The position numbers were made by a program, and so were the translations under genes. Below, piece after piece: positions 50,549 through 61,186 of a DNA stretch of 64,000 nt. The notes under the pieces are model-generated. The model had not been told where the DNA came from, searched no databases, and was given only the letters and a program-made list of their open reading frames with translations. The stretch's first letter is position 1; the number at the start of each line of letters is the position of its first letter. The stretch comes from an uncultured Burkholderiales bacterium (GTDB taxonomy: Bacteria > Pseudomonadota > Gammaproteobacteria > Burkholderiales > Burkholderiaceae_C): positions 16,447 to 80,446 of the forward strand of contig CAIJIT010000013.1 of assembly GCA_903820745.1 (NCBI GenBank). The letters run 5' to 3'.

Positions 50549-51016
50549 ATGAAAACGGCAAAAGACATCCAGAGCCTGAAATCCATCGTCGGCGATGACT
50601 TTGGTGACTACCGCGAAATCGTTCGCGACGAACTGGCAAGCAAATGCCAGGCCCGCTGGCCGCTGCTGGCACAAGGCCTGAGCGCAGAGCCGGTGACGAC
50701 CACGGCGCGACGCGGCAGGCGGCGCGAACGTCCCTGGACCAGCGTCGATTTACCGGTCGAATCACCCGCCGTACCGGATCGCAACCGCGCCACCCAAGCA
50801 GCGCCAATGCCGATGCGCACCCCAGAGCGCGCCATAGCGGCCCTGCCAGTGCTGCCACCGGTGATCACCTCCGCGCCCCAGCCAGCAAAGCCGCAGCCGC
50901 AACCTGCATCAAACAATCAGCTCGGTCAGCTCTTCAAACGGATCGAATCGACGCAGCGCGCCGAAGCCGGCCTGGCGGCCGACATCAAGTTGAAACTCTT
51001 CAAGAAGGCGGCCTGA
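50549..51016 (+). CDS. BcsP/BcsR-like small cellulose biosynthesis protein
   Basis: MKTAKDIQSLKSIVGDDFGDYREI, Pro-rich middle, C-terminal LGQLFKRIES; between bcsD and bcsQ. Confidence 0.7.
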   Translation: MKTAKDIQSLKSIVGDDFGDYREIVRDELASKCQARWPLLAQGLSAEPVTTTARRGRRRERPWTSVDLPVESPAVPDRNRATQAAPMPMRTPERAIAALPVLPPVITSAPQPAKPQPQPASNNQLGQLFKRIESTQRAEAGLAADIKLKLFKKAA

Positions 51017-51018
51017 GC

Positions 51019-51795
51019 ATGAAAGTCATTGCCATCGTTTCAGCCAAGGGTGGCGTCGGCAAAACCACCTTCAGTGCCAACCTCAGCATGGCGATGTCGC
51101 GCGCCGGCGTACCGACGCTGGCCGTCGACCTTGATCCCCAGGATGCTTTGCACCTGCATTTCGGTCTCAGCATGCCCTGTGGCGATGGTCTGGTCGAAGC
51201 CACGCTGACCGGCATGGACTGGCGTCATGCCTTGCTGCAATCGGAGTTCGGTTGCGACTTGATGCCTTACGGCCAGGTCGAGGAAGAAGACCGCGAAGCT
51301 TTCGAACATCTACTCCGGGAACAGCCGCTGCTGCTGCGGCACAGGCTCGAGAGCTTGAATCTGCCCGATGATGCGGTGGTCATCCTCGATACGCCTCCCG
51401 GACCCTCGGTCTATCTGACTCAGGCCTTGTCTGCGGCCAATATGGCCTTGATCGTCGTACTGTCCGACGCGGCCTCCTACGCCACCCTGCCCTTGATGGT
51501 CGGCCTGATCCAGCGCTATTGCTTGAACCGCAGCGACTTCAATGACTACGCTTATCTGGTCAACCAGGTCGACCATTCGCGCCAACTCAACAGCGATGTC
51601 GCCTATGTCATGCGCACCCAGTTCGGCAAGAGGGCCTTGGGGCTGGTGCATCAGGATCAGGCCGTTCCTGAAGCACTAGCCTGCAACCAGTTCGTCTGCG
51701 ATTACGACCAGCACAGCCGCGGTGCCGCGGACTTGAAGCTGATTTGCGAGCAGATGCTGACTCGTCTGGCGCTGAGCACCCGGGCTGCGGCGTGA
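51019..51795 (+). CDS. bcsQ: BcsQ, MinD/ParA-like ATPase of cellulose biosynthesis
   Basis: IAIVSAKGGVGKTTFSANLS deviant Walker A; directly before bcsA. Confidence 0.93.
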   Translation: MKVIAIVSAKGGVGKTTFSANLSMAMSRAGVPTLAVDLDPQDALHLHFGLSMPCGDGLVEATLTGMDWRHALLQSEFGCDLMPYGQVEEEDREAFEHLLREQPLLLRHRLESLNLPDDAVVILDTPPGPSVYLTQALSAANMALIVVLSDAASYATLPLMVGLIQRYCLNRSDFNDYAYLVNQVDHSRQLNSDVAYVMRTQFGKRALGLVHQDQAVPEALACNQFVCDYDQHSRGAADLKLICEQMLTRLALSTRAAA

Positions 51796-53966
51796 AAAAC
51801 GCAGCCCCAGCCCGGCCAGCCGAATGGCTGTCAGGCGTACCCATCAAACCTCGCTGGCAAGCCCATCCGCTGTTGAGCAAGTTGCTGCTGCTGGTCGCTG
51901 CAATCATGACCGCCCTGGTGATTGCCGTGCCGCTCGACGTCTATCAACAATTCGCCTTCGGCAGCGTCACGGTGATCGCAGCACTCTGGATCAGGCGTTC
52001 GATTGCTGGCCAGATTGGGGTGATGCTGCTGGTCGTGCTGTCGGTGACCGCATCGCTGCGCTATATGTTCTGGCGCTTGAGCAATACGCTCGACTTCGAT
52101 CATCTGCTCGACGGCATCCTTGGTTGGGGCTTGGTGTTGGCCGAACTCTACGCTTTGACCATCCTGCTGCTCGGCTATGTGCAGACGACCATGCCCTTGA
52201 AGCGCAGGCCACTGCCCTTGCCCGCCGACATCGGCACATGGCCGACGATCGATGTCTTCATTCCAACCTATAACGAACCGCTGAGCGTAGTTCGTGCCAC
52301 GGTACTGGCCGCGCAGTCAATGGACTGGCCGAGCGGCCGCTTGCGCGTCCATCTGCTCGACGATGGCCGCCGCGAGGAATTCAGAGTCTTCAGCCAGGCC
52401 GCCGGAGCGATCTACCTGACCCGTCCTGACAACTCCCATGCCAAGGCCGGCAACCTCAACGCTGCCTTGGCCCGCACCCAAGGCGAGTTCGTGGTGATCT
52501 TCGACTGCGACCATGTGCCGACAAGGTCATTTCTGCAACTCACCCTGGGCGCTTTCCTGCAGGACAAGAAGCTGGCCATGTTGCAGACGCCCCATGTCTT
52601 TTATTCACCCGATCCATTCGAACGCAACCTCAACACCTTCCGCGTTGTCCCCAACGAAGGCGAACTGTTCTATGGCCTGGTGCAGGACGGCAACGACCTC
52701 TGGAATGCCGCTTTCTTCTGCGGCTCCTGCGCCGTGCTGCGACGCAAGGCCTTGCTGGAGGTCGGCGGCATTGCTGTCGAGACTGTCACTGAAGACGCGC
52801 ATACCTCGCTGAAGATGAGCCGCAAGGGCTACAACATGGCTTATCTGGCGATCCCGCAGGCTGCCGGTCTGGCCACCGAAAGCCTGTCAGCCCATATCGG
52901 ACAGCGCATCCGCTGGGCGCGCGGCATGGCACAGATCTTCCGGATCGACAACCCGTTTCTGGGCCGCGGCCTGACCTGGGGCCAAAGACTCTGCTATGCC
53001 AACGCGATGCTGCATTTTTTCTATGGGTTACCACGCCTGGTGTTCCTGACCGCGCCCTTGGCCTATCTCTTTTTCGGCGCACAGATCTTCCAGGCTTCGG
53101 GAGTGATGGTCTTGACGTTTGCCTTGCCGCATATTCTGCTGAGCATTGCGACCAACTCGAGACTGCAGGGCCAATTCCGACACAGCTTCTGGAACGAGGT
53201 CTATGAGACCGTCCTGGCCTGGTACATCAGCTGGCCGGTGCTTTTGGCCTTGATCAGCCCCAAGCTCGGCAAGTTCAATGTCACGGCCAAGGGCGGCATC
53301 GTCAAGGAAAACTATTACGACTGGCGCATGGGCTCACCCTATCTGGTGCTGCTGCTGCTGAATCTGGCCGGGCTGGCCGCCGGTGCCTGGCGCCTGCTGG
53401 CCGGCGATGGCAGTGCTGCGACCGTGGTGATCAATCTGGCCTGGAGCCTCTACAACATCACCATCGCCAGTGCGGCCGTCTTCGTTGCCAACGAAGCCAG
53501 CCAGATGCGTTCAACGCCGCGGGTCAATGCCATGCTGCCGGCGACGATCCACCTGCCCAATGGTCGCACTCTGGTCTGCGAGACCCGCGATCTGTCGACC
53601 GACGGAGTCAGTCTAGCCCTGCCCGCCGAGACCAGCGTCAAGCTGGGCGAAAAGTTCAATATTGCGCTGAGTAGCAGCAGCTTCGAGACCGTGCTTCCCG
53701 GCACCGTGGTCAGCGAAGGGTCAGTCATCGGCATCGAGTTCGCCGCTTTGACCGTCACCCAGCAACGCGAACTGGCGCAGATCACCTTCTCGCGCGCCGA
53801 TGCCTGGCTGGGCGAATGGGGCCGCTCGACGATCGACGCGCCCTTGACCTCGCTGCGCAATGTATTGAGTTTTGGTGGCGCCAACCTGTTGCGCTTGTCC
53901 TTGGGCAAAGGCTTCGGTATGCCCGTCAAGTTGCGCCGCGACGCCAGCCTCCCCAACAAACCATGA
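51792..53966 (+). CDS. bcsA: UDP-forming cellulose synthase catalytic subunit with C-terminal PilZ
   Basis: DVFIPTYNEP, FDCDHVP, TED, QRIRWARGM (Q(Q/R)xRW); PilZ RSTPR...DLSTDG c-di-GMP motifs. Confidence 0.97.
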   Translation: MKNAAPARPAEWLSGVPIKPRWQAHPLLSKLLLLVAAIMTALVIAVPLDVYQQFAFGSVTVIAALWIRRSIAGQIGVMLLVVLSVTASLRYMFWRLSNTLDFDHLLDGILGWGLVLAELYALTILLLGYVQTTMPLKRRPLPLPADIGTWPTIDVFIPTYNEPLSVVRATVLAAQSMDWPSGRLRVHLLDDGRREEFRVFSQAAGAIYLTRPDNSHAKAGNLNAALARTQGEFVVIFDCDHVPTRSFLQLTLGAFLQDKKLAMLQTPHVFYSPDPFERNLNTFRVVPNEGELFYGLVQDGNDLWNAAFFCGSCAVLRRKALLEVGGIAVETVTEDAHTSLKMSRKGYNMAYLAIPQAAGLATESLSAHIGQRIRWARGMAQIFRIDNPFLGRGLTWGQRLCYANAMLHFFYGLPRLVFLTAPLAYLFFGAQIFQASGVMVLTFALPHILLSIATNSRLQGQFRHSFWNEVYETVLAWYISWPVLLALISPKLGKFNVTAKGGIVKENYYDWRMGSPYLVLLLLNLAGLAAGAWRLLAGDGSAATVVINLAWSLYNITIASAAVFVANEASQMRSTPRVNAMLPATIHLPNGRTLVCETRDLSTDGVSLALPAETSVKLGEKFNIALSSSSFETVLPGTVVSEGSVIGIEFAALTVTQQRELAQITFSRADAWLGEWGRSTIDAPLTSLRNVLSFGGANLLRLSLGKGFGMPVKLRRDASLPNKP

Positions 53967-56251
53967 ACCAGACGATGTCATCGATGTCAAGATTCCCGAC
54001 CCCTGCGCATCCTGCCGCCCGCAAACTTGTTCGGTTGATGGCGGTAGCCATGCTGAGCTGTTGTGCGACCCTGGGCGCCCAGCCTGCCAGCAAGCCCGAC
54101 AGCGCTTTGACAACTGCTGCGACTGAAGGCATCCCTTACCACTTGAGTTTCAAGCAACTCGGTGTCAAGCAGCCCTTCAATCTGCGTGGCGTCGATGGCC
54201 GTTATGCGATCCCGTTCAATGTCCGGGCCGATGAGGTGATCACCAAGGCGACGCTCAAGCTCAGCTATGCCTATTCGCCCGAACTGCTCAGCGAGCTGTC
54301 AAAAATCAATGTCTTGATCAACGGCGAAGTCGCCGCCAGCCTGCCCTTGCCCAAGGAAGGGGCCGGTGCGCAGGTGAACCAGACCGTCAACCTGCCGCCG
54401 CAACTGATCACCGAGTACAACCAGCTGACCCTGCAGTTGATCGGGCATTACACGACCGGCTGCGAAGACCCCCAGCACAGCAGCTTGTGGGCCAATATCA
54501 GCAACCAGAGCGAGCTCGAACTGAGCACCGACGCCAACCCCTTGCCGAACGAGCTCGCCGCATTGCCGGAGCCATTTTTCGATGCCAGAGACGGCCGCAA
54601 CCTGCGCTTGCCGGTGGTGTTCCAGGGCCAACCTGACAACAACATGCTTGAAGCCGCAGGCACGGTGGCCTCCTGGTTCGGCGCCCGTGCCAAGGGCAGG
54701 ATCCTGCATTTCCCGGCGGCCATCGATCTGATTCCGGCCAAGGGCAATGCCATCGTCTTCCTGAGTGGACAGGCCGCCATCAGCGGGATGAAAATGCCCA
54801 GCGCATCTGGGCCGACCGTGGCGGTGTTTGCCAATCCGAACGACCCGGCCGGCAAGTTGCTGCTGGTGATGGGACGCGATAGCCAGGACCTGAAACTGGC
54901 AGCAAGAGCGCTTGCCAATGGATCGAAAGCCTTGACCGGACCGCTGGCCTCGATCACCGAAGCCCCCGAACTTCGCCCACGCCGGCCCTACGACGCGCCG
55001 AACTGGCTGCGTGCCGACCGACCGGTCAAACTGAGTGAATTGAGCAGCGCTCAAGCGCTTGATGTCACCGGCTATGACCCAGGCGCGATCGCCATCAAGC
55101 TGCGTCTGCCCCCTGACCTCTTCGTCAGGCAGGACAAAGGCGTACCGCTGAATCTGAAATACCGCTACACGCCACAACCAACCTCGGCCAATTCATCGCT
55201 GACGGTCGACGTAAATGGCAAATTCGTGAAATCAGTGCCTCTGCTGCCGATCGAAAAACTCGGCACCGGGCCAATGCTGGCCAAACTGCAATCCGACGAA
55301 ACGCTGCCAATGCAGGTGATGGCGCGAATCCCGCTGGCGATGCTGCAACCGAGGTCGCAGATCGACCTGCGTTACCAATACGACTACATCAAGCAAGGCG
55401 AATGCCGCGACGTCATCATCGACAACGTGCGCGGCGCCATCGACCCGGACTCAACTGTCGACATCTCGGGCTATGGCCATTATCTAGCCATGCCCGACCT
55501 GGCCGCATTCGGTCGCATCGGCTTTCCCTTCACCCGCCTGGCTGATCTCTCGCAGACGGCCGTGGTGCTGCCGGATCAGCCCAAAGTCCAGGAGCTCTCG
55601 GCCTATCTGGACCTGCTGGGTCGCCTTGGCGAGTCGACCGGCTATCCAGGCACCGGCATCGAGGTGGTACGCGGCGCGCAGGTCGACAGCGTTGCAGCCA
55701 AGGACTTGCTGCTGATCGCCTCGGGTGACAACCAGCCCTTGCTGAAGTCATGGTCCGGCGCAATGCCAACAGGCCTCGACGACAGCCAACGCTCGGGTCT
55801 GGCCGGGACGTTCGACCAGGCCATCGGCTGGCTGGCCGGGTTCCTGCCCGAATCTCTCAAAGCTGAGACGACAGGCCAATTCAGCAGCAAGGGCATGAAC
55901 GCCTTTGCGGCCGGATTCGAATCACCGCTGCGCAGTGGCCGCTCGGTGGTGTTGCTCTGGGGCGCCGACCCCAACGGCTTGCAAGCCGGCATCGGGGCGC
56001 TGCTCGGAGAGGATCTGCTGGCCTCGAAGATTTCGGGCAGCTTGGCGGTACTGCGCGGCCAGCAAGTCGAGATGCTCAACTCGAAGCCGACCTACCATGT
56101 CGGCGACCTCGACTGGTTCAACCAGTCACGCATGCACTTGTCGGGTAATTTCACTCTGTTGCTGCTGATCGGCGCCTTCGGCGCCTTGTTGCTGGCCTTG
56201 CCGGCCCGGGCGGTCCTGCGCGCCCAGGCCAACAGGCGTGCAAGCAAATGA
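53963..56251 (+). CDS. bcsB: Cellulose synthase regulatory subunit BcsB
   Basis: Signal peptide, FNLRGVDGRYAIPFNVRADEVITKATLKLSYAYSPEL, C-terminal TM; after bcsA. Confidence 0.94.
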   Translation: MNQTMSSMSRFPTPAHPAARKLVRLMAVAMLSCCATLGAQPASKPDSALTTAATEGIPYHLSFKQLGVKQPFNLRGVDGRYAIPFNVRADEVITKATLKLSYAYSPELLSELSKINVLINGEVAASLPLPKEGAGAQVNQTVNLPPQLITEYNQLTLQLIGHYTTGCEDPQHSSLWANISNQSELELSTDANPLPNELAALPEPFFDARDGRNLRLPVVFQGQPDNNMLEAAGTVASWFGARAKGRILHFPAAIDLIPAKGNAIVFLSGQAAISGMKMPSASGPTVAVFANPNDPAGKLLLVMGRDSQDLKLAARALANGSKALTGPLASITEAPELRPRRPYDAPNWLRADRPVKLSELSSAQALDVTGYDPGAIAIKLRLPPDLFVRQDKGVPLNLKYRYTPQPTSANSSLTVDVNGKFVKSVPLLPIEKLGTGPMLAKLQSDETLPMQVMARIPLAMLQPRSQIDLRYQYDYIKQGECRDVIIDNVRGAIDPDSTVDISGYGHYLAMPDLAAFGRIGFPFTRLADLSQTAVVLPDQPKVQELSAYLDLLGRLGESTGYPGTGIEVVRGAQVDSVAAKDLLLIASGDNQPLLKSWSGAMPTGLDDSQRSGLAGTFDQAIGWLAGFLPESLKAETTGQFSSKGMNAFAAGFESPLRSGRSVVLLWGADPNGLQAGIGALLGEDLLASKISGSLAVLRGQQVEMLNSKPTYHVGDLDWFNQSRMHLSGNFTLLLLIGAFGALLLALPARAVLRAQANRRASK

Positions 56252-57438
56252 GCAAAATCAGCAAGGGGCTGGCTGCCGTCGGGCTGGCCTTGACCGCAGC
56301 CGTCTCGGGAGGCACCACCGACAACTGTGACGCCCAGGATTGGCGGCATTGGCAGGAGTTCAAGCAACATTTCATCGCACCGGATGGGCGCGTTCTGGCG
56401 GCCAACAGCGCGATGCGCGACAGCTTTTCTGAAGCCCAGTCCTATGCCATGTTCTTCGCCTTGGTGGCCAACGACCAAGAGGCCTTCAACCGCCTCTGGC
56501 ACTGGTCGGTGCAGAACCTGCTGGGCGCTGACAAGACTGACGGAAGACTGCCTGCCTGGCATTGGGGCCGCGCCAGCGACGGCAGCTGGCGTGTCCTCGA
56601 CAGCAATTCGGCTGCCGATGCCGACCAATGGTTTGCCTACGCCCTGCTCGAAGGCGGCAGGATCTGGTCGCGTGACGATCTGTTGCACGACGGGCAAACG
56701 CTGCTCAAGGCGATCGCCAAACAGGAAGTCGTCGACCTGCCCGGCATCGGGCCAATGCTGCTGCCCGCGCCCTATGGTTTTGTACAGACCGATGGCAGCT
56801 GGCGGCTCAATCCCAGCTACCTGGCCTTGCCGCTGTTGCGTCGCTTCGCGCAGGATGATCCGCAAGGCCCCTGGGACGACATCGCCAAGAACTCCATTTT
56901 ACTGATTGCCCTGGCCAGCCCCAAGGGACTGGTGGCGGACTGGATCGGCTATCGGGCCGCTGCGGATCGCCGGCCGCAGGTCACGGTCGACCCGGTGCTC
57001 GGCGCGCGCGGCAGCTACGACGCGATTCGCGTCTACCTCTGGGCCGGCATGACGGCGGCTGAGGATCCGCTGGCCGCCCCGCTACTGAAATCCTTGAGTG
57101 GCATGACCCGGAGCAACCCGAAGGACGCTTGGCCGCCTGAATCAGTCGATGTGCAGACCGGTCTGGCCAACGGCAGCGGGCCTTTCGGATTCTCAGCCGC
57201 CCTGGCGCCCTATCTGCAGCAAGTCGGCGCGAGTGGGCCGATGTTGCAGCAGGTCGAGCGGGCTCGCATGATGCGCACCGCCTCGTTGCTGCCCGAGCAA
57301 CTCGCCAAGGGCCTGCCGCTTTATTACGACCATGTGCTGAGTCTGTTCGGGCTCGGCTGGATTGAACAGCGCTTCAGCTTCGCGCGCAATGGACAGGTGC
57401 AACTCAAATGGCAAAACTCATGTTCCCCGGCAAACTAG
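56248..57438 (+). CDS. bcsZ: Periplasmic endoglucanase BcsZ (GH8)
   Basis: ANSAMRDSFSEAQSYAMFFALVANDQEAFNRLWHW, DSNSAADADQWFAYALLEGGRIW. Confidence 0.94.
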   Translation: MSKISKGLAAVGLALTAAVSGGTTDNCDAQDWRHWQEFKQHFIAPDGRVLAANSAMRDSFSEAQSYAMFFALVANDQEAFNRLWHWSVQNLLGADKTDGRLPAWHWGRASDGSWRVLDSNSAADADQWFAYALLEGGRIWSRDDLLHDGQTLLKAIAKQEVVDLPGIGPMLLPAPYGFVQTDGSWRLNPSYLALPLLRRFAQDDPQGPWDDIAKNSILLIALASPKGLVADWIGYRAAADRRPQVTVDPVLGARGSYDAIRVYLWAGMTAAEDPLAAPLLKSLSGMTRSNPKDAWPPESVDVQTGLANGSGPFGFSAALAPYLQQVGASGPMLQQVERARMMRTASLLPEQLAKGLPLYYDHVLSLFGLGWIEQRFSFARNGQVQLKWQNSCSPAN

Positions 57439-60400
57439 CCCTCGGTCTGATCGTCGGCGCCAGCTGCCAGACCGGAAGCGTCTATGCAGCCGCCAACAAG
57501 GCTCTGCTCGATCAAGGGCTGTTCTGGCAAACGCAGGGCAATAACGAACGCGCTGCCGAAGCCTGGAAGAAGCTTTTGCGGCTCGAGCCTGACGAGCCGC
57601 GGGCCTTGTACGGCCTGGCGCAGGTTGAGATCAATCAAAAGCGCAGCCCGGCCGAATTGCTGGCACGACTGCAGGCGCTGGATCCGAACAGCCCCTTTGT
57701 CGCGCTGCTCGAACAGGACATCAACCTGCGCACCGCTGAGGGTCCGAAGGCGTTGGACAAGGCAAGGCTGCTGTACGAGTCGCGTGAGGTCGAACAAGCG
57801 CTTGAACAGTTCCAACTGGCGCTGCGCGGCAAAGAACCGCAGGGCGCGATTGCGCTCGAGTATTACCTGATGCTGAGCCAATCGGCCAGCGGTTTCAAAC
57901 CTGCACGCAGCGGCCTCGAACGGCTGGCCAAGGCCTCCCCCAACGATCCACAGATCGAGATGCACCTGGCATTTCTGTTGGCGCGCGGCGAAGCCCCGAA
58001 GCTGCAGACACGCATCGAGGGCATCGAGCGCCTGGCTCGCGTGGCGCTGATTCCGAGTGTCAGCGGCTTTGCCACCGAAAGCTGGAAGATGGCGCTGGGC
58101 TGGCTGAACGTGACCAAGACCGAGACGCTGGGCCTGTTCGATAATTTCCTGAAGGTCCACCCCGACGACACCGAGGTGCGCGAGTTGCGCAATGTCTGGG
58201 CCAAAAAACTGCAGGCACAGTCCCGATCGGCCGAGCCGCCGCCGCTCAACCCGCAAATCGCCGCCGGGCTGAAAGCGCTCAAGCAGGGCGACCTTGAGCA
58301 GGCCGAGGGCGAGTACCAGGCCCGCTTGAAGACCAGCCCGAACGACCCCGATGCGCTCGGCGGTCTCGGCGTGGTACGCCTGCAGCAATACCGGCTGGAA
58401 GAATCGCAGGCCTTGCTGATTCGCGCCACGCAGCAAAAGAAAGGCGCCAACTGGGCCCCGACCTTGAAGGCAGCAAGCTACCAATTACTGATCGAACAGG
58501 CAGTCGCTGCCCAGCGTGAAGCCGATTTCAGCGCCGCCGCAAGCCTGCTGCAGCAGGCCATCAAGCTCGACCCCAAGCAAAGCAGTGCCGACCTTGCGCT
58601 GGGCACGATGCAGTTCGAGTCGGGACAGCTCGTGGCCGCTGAAATCAGCTACCGCGAGTTGTTGGCCAGGCTCGAGAACAATGTGGCAGCCATGCGTGGC
58701 CTGGCCCTGGTGCTGGCGGCGGCCGACAAGCCCGAGGAGGCCCGCAGCATCATCAAGCGGCTGAGCCCGGACCAGGTCGGTGGCATCGAGGAGATGAAGC
58801 GCCTGCGTTCGGCCCTGGTCAGCGGCTTGGCCAAGGCGGCACTGCGCCGCGGCGACCTCCCGCTGGCCAGGTCGACCCTCGAAGAGGCGATGGCGCAGGA
58901 CCGCGACAACCCCTGGATCCGCTGGGAACTGGCCGATTTGTATGCCAAGCAAGGCCGGGTCAGCGAAGCGCGCGGCCTGATCGACGGTCTGCTGGCCAGC
59001 CAACCCGACAACCCGGTGGCGTTGTTTGCCAGTGCCAGCTTTGCCGCCGCCAACGGCCAGTTCCGCAGCGCCTTGGCGACGCTGGACCGCATTGCCGGCG
59101 AGGATCGAAGCGCCGACATGGCCAAGTTGCAAAGGCGCAGTTGGCTGCAGTATCAGGCCGCGCTGGCGCGGGATCTGGCCGGTCAAAACCGCAGGCGGGA
59201 AGCGCTGGCGCTGTTGGCCCAGGCAGAACAACTGACCGGCGCCAGCCGTGATCTGGTCGGCCTGCTGGCCGAAGCCTATGTCGATGCCGGTGCACCGAAC
59301 CGGGGTCTGGCGATGATGCGCCAGCAAATCGCGCGCAGCAGCCAGCCGCTGCCAGCCGATCTGCTGCAATATGCCGGCCTGCTGCTGAAGACCCAGCAGG
59401 ATGTCGAATGTGCTGGCGTGCTGCAGGACCTGGGGTCGCGCACGTTGACCCCGGACTTGCGCCAACGCCTGGACGATCTGTCCTTCCTGCACGAGCTGCG
59501 ACAGGTCGATCTTCTCCGCGAACGCGGCGCCTTGCTGGCTGCCAACGACAAACTGCTGCCCTTGCTCAGGCAGCGCCCGGCTGACCCTTTGGCCATTGCT
59601 GTGCAAGCGCGCTGGTTTGCAGCCAGCGGCGAGCGAAAAAAGGCGCTCGATCTGTCCGGACAGTTGGCCGAAAAATACCCCGACAAGGTCGAATTCCAGC
59701 TCGCTGCGGCGCAACTGGCGGCCCAGTTCAAACAGCCCGAGCAGGCCGACAAAGCGATCAAGGCAGCGCTTGCTCTCGCCCCCGATGACAGCGAATTGCT
59801 GGCAAGTGCAGCCCGCCTGTACCAGGCAGTGGGCAAGTCGACCCAGGCCGCAGCGCTGTTCGAACGCGCCATCGCCTTGCAGAATGCGCCGCTGCCAAAG
59901 CCTGCGGCATTGCTCGTCGCGGCTGCCGACAATCAGGATGCACAAGGCAAGGTCTGGCCGGCCTGGCTGCCGACGACACAACTGCCACCGACAAGTCCTG
60001 CCGCCTATTTGTCCAATGCCCAGCCGGCGCCGGTTTTGTTGATGGCAGCTGTCAGCGAATCAGCAGCAACCGAGAAACCCTCCCGCCGCAATCTGAACAA
60101 GGAGCTCGACGCGATCAAGCAAGCGCATAGCCCCGAGCTGCGGGTCGGCGCGCAAACGCTGCAGCGCAGCGGCAATGCCGGCAGCAGCCAGCTCAAGCTG
60201 AGCGAGCTGCCGGTCGAGCTGAGCTATCCGGTCGGCGAAGGCAAGGTCATGCTGCAGGTGACGCAGGTGGCCTTGAATACCGGCGCGCTCACCGATAAAG
60301 CCCATGGTCTGGCGCGTTCGATCGGCTACGAGTCCGAAGGCCTGAGCGTCGATCTCGGACAAACCCCGGTCGGTTTCACCGTGCACCATGTCAGCGGCGG

Positions 60401-61133
60401 CCTCAAGTTCAACGGCAGCCTCGGCGCCGGTGATTCACTCACGTACAGGGCCAATTTATCGAGCCGGCCGGTCACCGACAGCTTGCAGTCCTACGCCGGC
60501 TTGGTCGATCCCCTCACGGGTCAGCGCTACGGCGGTGTGATGGCACGCGGCCTGCGCCTTGAACTCAGCAAGGACCAAGGCGGCTATGGCTTTACCGGCG
60601 CAGTCGCGCTGCACAGCTTGCGCGGCGAACAGGTCGCATCGAACCGGCGCAGAGAAATCAACCTGGGCGGCTATGTCGAACTGCTGCGCCCCAGCGACAA
60701 GCAATTCAGCAGCGGTTTGAACTTCACCTCGCTGGCTTACCAGAAGAACCTCAGCGACTTTGGCGTCAACCAGGGCGGCTACTTCAGCCCGCAGCGCTAC
60801 AGCGCGATCACTGTGCCGCTGAACTGGAGCTTGCGTACCGGCCGGGTCAGCTACAAGCTCGAAGGTGCGCTGGGCTACCAGAAGTTCCAGCAGGACGGAG
60901 CGCTCGACGCCAGCGGTTTGCCGACGCCATCGCAAAGCAATTCGGGCCTCGCCTACAAGCTCGCCGCCAGCGCGATGGCGCAGATCGCGCCGCAGTGGTA
61001 CCTCGACGCAAGCCTGCACAGCGACAACAGCGCCCGCGGCAGCTACCACCAATGGGCCGCCGGATTGACGCTGCGCTACAGCTTCTACACCCTCAGCCCC
61101 GAGCCCGCCGGTACCTCGACCTACGGCCAGTAA
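57408..61133 (+). CDS. bcsC: Cellulose export TPR/outer-membrane protein BcsC
   Basis: Signal peptide, many TPR units, C-terminal beta-barrel (YGGVMARGLRLELSKDQGGYGFTG...YSFYTL); overlaps bcsZ by 31 nt. Confidence 0.93.
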   Translation: MAKLMFPGKLALGLIVGASCQTGSVYAAANKALLDQGLFWQTQGNNERAAEAWKKLLRLEPDEPRALYGLAQVEINQKRSPAELLARLQALDPNSPFVALLEQDINLRTAEGPKALDKARLLYESREVEQALEQFQLALRGKEPQGAIALEYYLMLSQSASGFKPARSGLERLAKASPNDPQIEMHLAFLLARGEAPKLQTRIEGIERLARVALIPSVSGFATESWKMALGWLNVTKTETLGLFDNFLKVHPDDTEVRELRNVWAKKLQAQSRSAEPPPLNPQIAAGLKALKQGDLEQAEGEYQARLKTSPNDPDALGGLGVVRLQQYRLEESQALLIRATQQKKGANWAPTLKAASYQLLIEQAVAAQREADFSAAASLLQQAIKLDPKQSSADLALGTMQFESGQLVAAEISYRELLARLENNVAAMRGLALVLAAADKPEEARSIIKRLSPDQVGGIEEMKRLRSALVSGLAKAALRRGDLPLARSTLEEAMAQDRDNPWIRWELADLYAKQGRVSEARGLIDGLLASQPDNPVALFASASFAAANGQFRSALATLDRIAGEDRSADMAKLQRRSWLQYQAALARDLAGQNRRREALALLAQAEQLTGASRDLVGLLAEAYVDAGAPNRGLAMMRQQIARSSQPLPADLLQYAGLLLKTQQDVECAGVLQDLGSRTLTPDLRQRLDDLSFLHELRQVDLLRERGALLAANDKLLPLLRQRPADPLAIAVQARWFAASGERKKALDLSGQLAEKYPDKVEFQLAAAQLAAQFKQPEQADKAIKAALALAPDDSELLASAARLYQAVGKSTQAAALFERAIALQNAPLPKPAALLVAAADNQDAQGKVWPAWLPTTQLPPTSPAAYLSNAQPAPVLLMAAVSESAATEKPSRRNLNKELDAIKQAHSPELRVGAQTLQRSGNAGSSQLKLSELPVELSYPVGEGKVMLQVTQVALNTGALTDKAHGLARSIGYESEGLSVDLGQTPVGFTVHHVSGGLKFNGSLGAGDSLTYRANLSSRPVTDSLQSYAGLVDPLTGQRYGGVMARGLRLELSKDQGGYGFTGAVALHSLRGEQVASNRRREINLGGYVELLRPSDKQFSSGLNFTSLAYQKNLSDFGVNQGGYFSPQRYSAITVPLNWSLRTGRVSYKLEGALGYQKFQQDGALDASGLPTPSQSNSGLAYKLAASAMAQIAPQWYLDASLHSDNSARGSYHQWAAGLTLRYSFYTLSPEPAGTSTYGQ

Positions 61134-61186
61134 GGCCTGACTCGCAGCGTTTTCTCCAATTCACCCACAACCCCGGACCGTTTCCC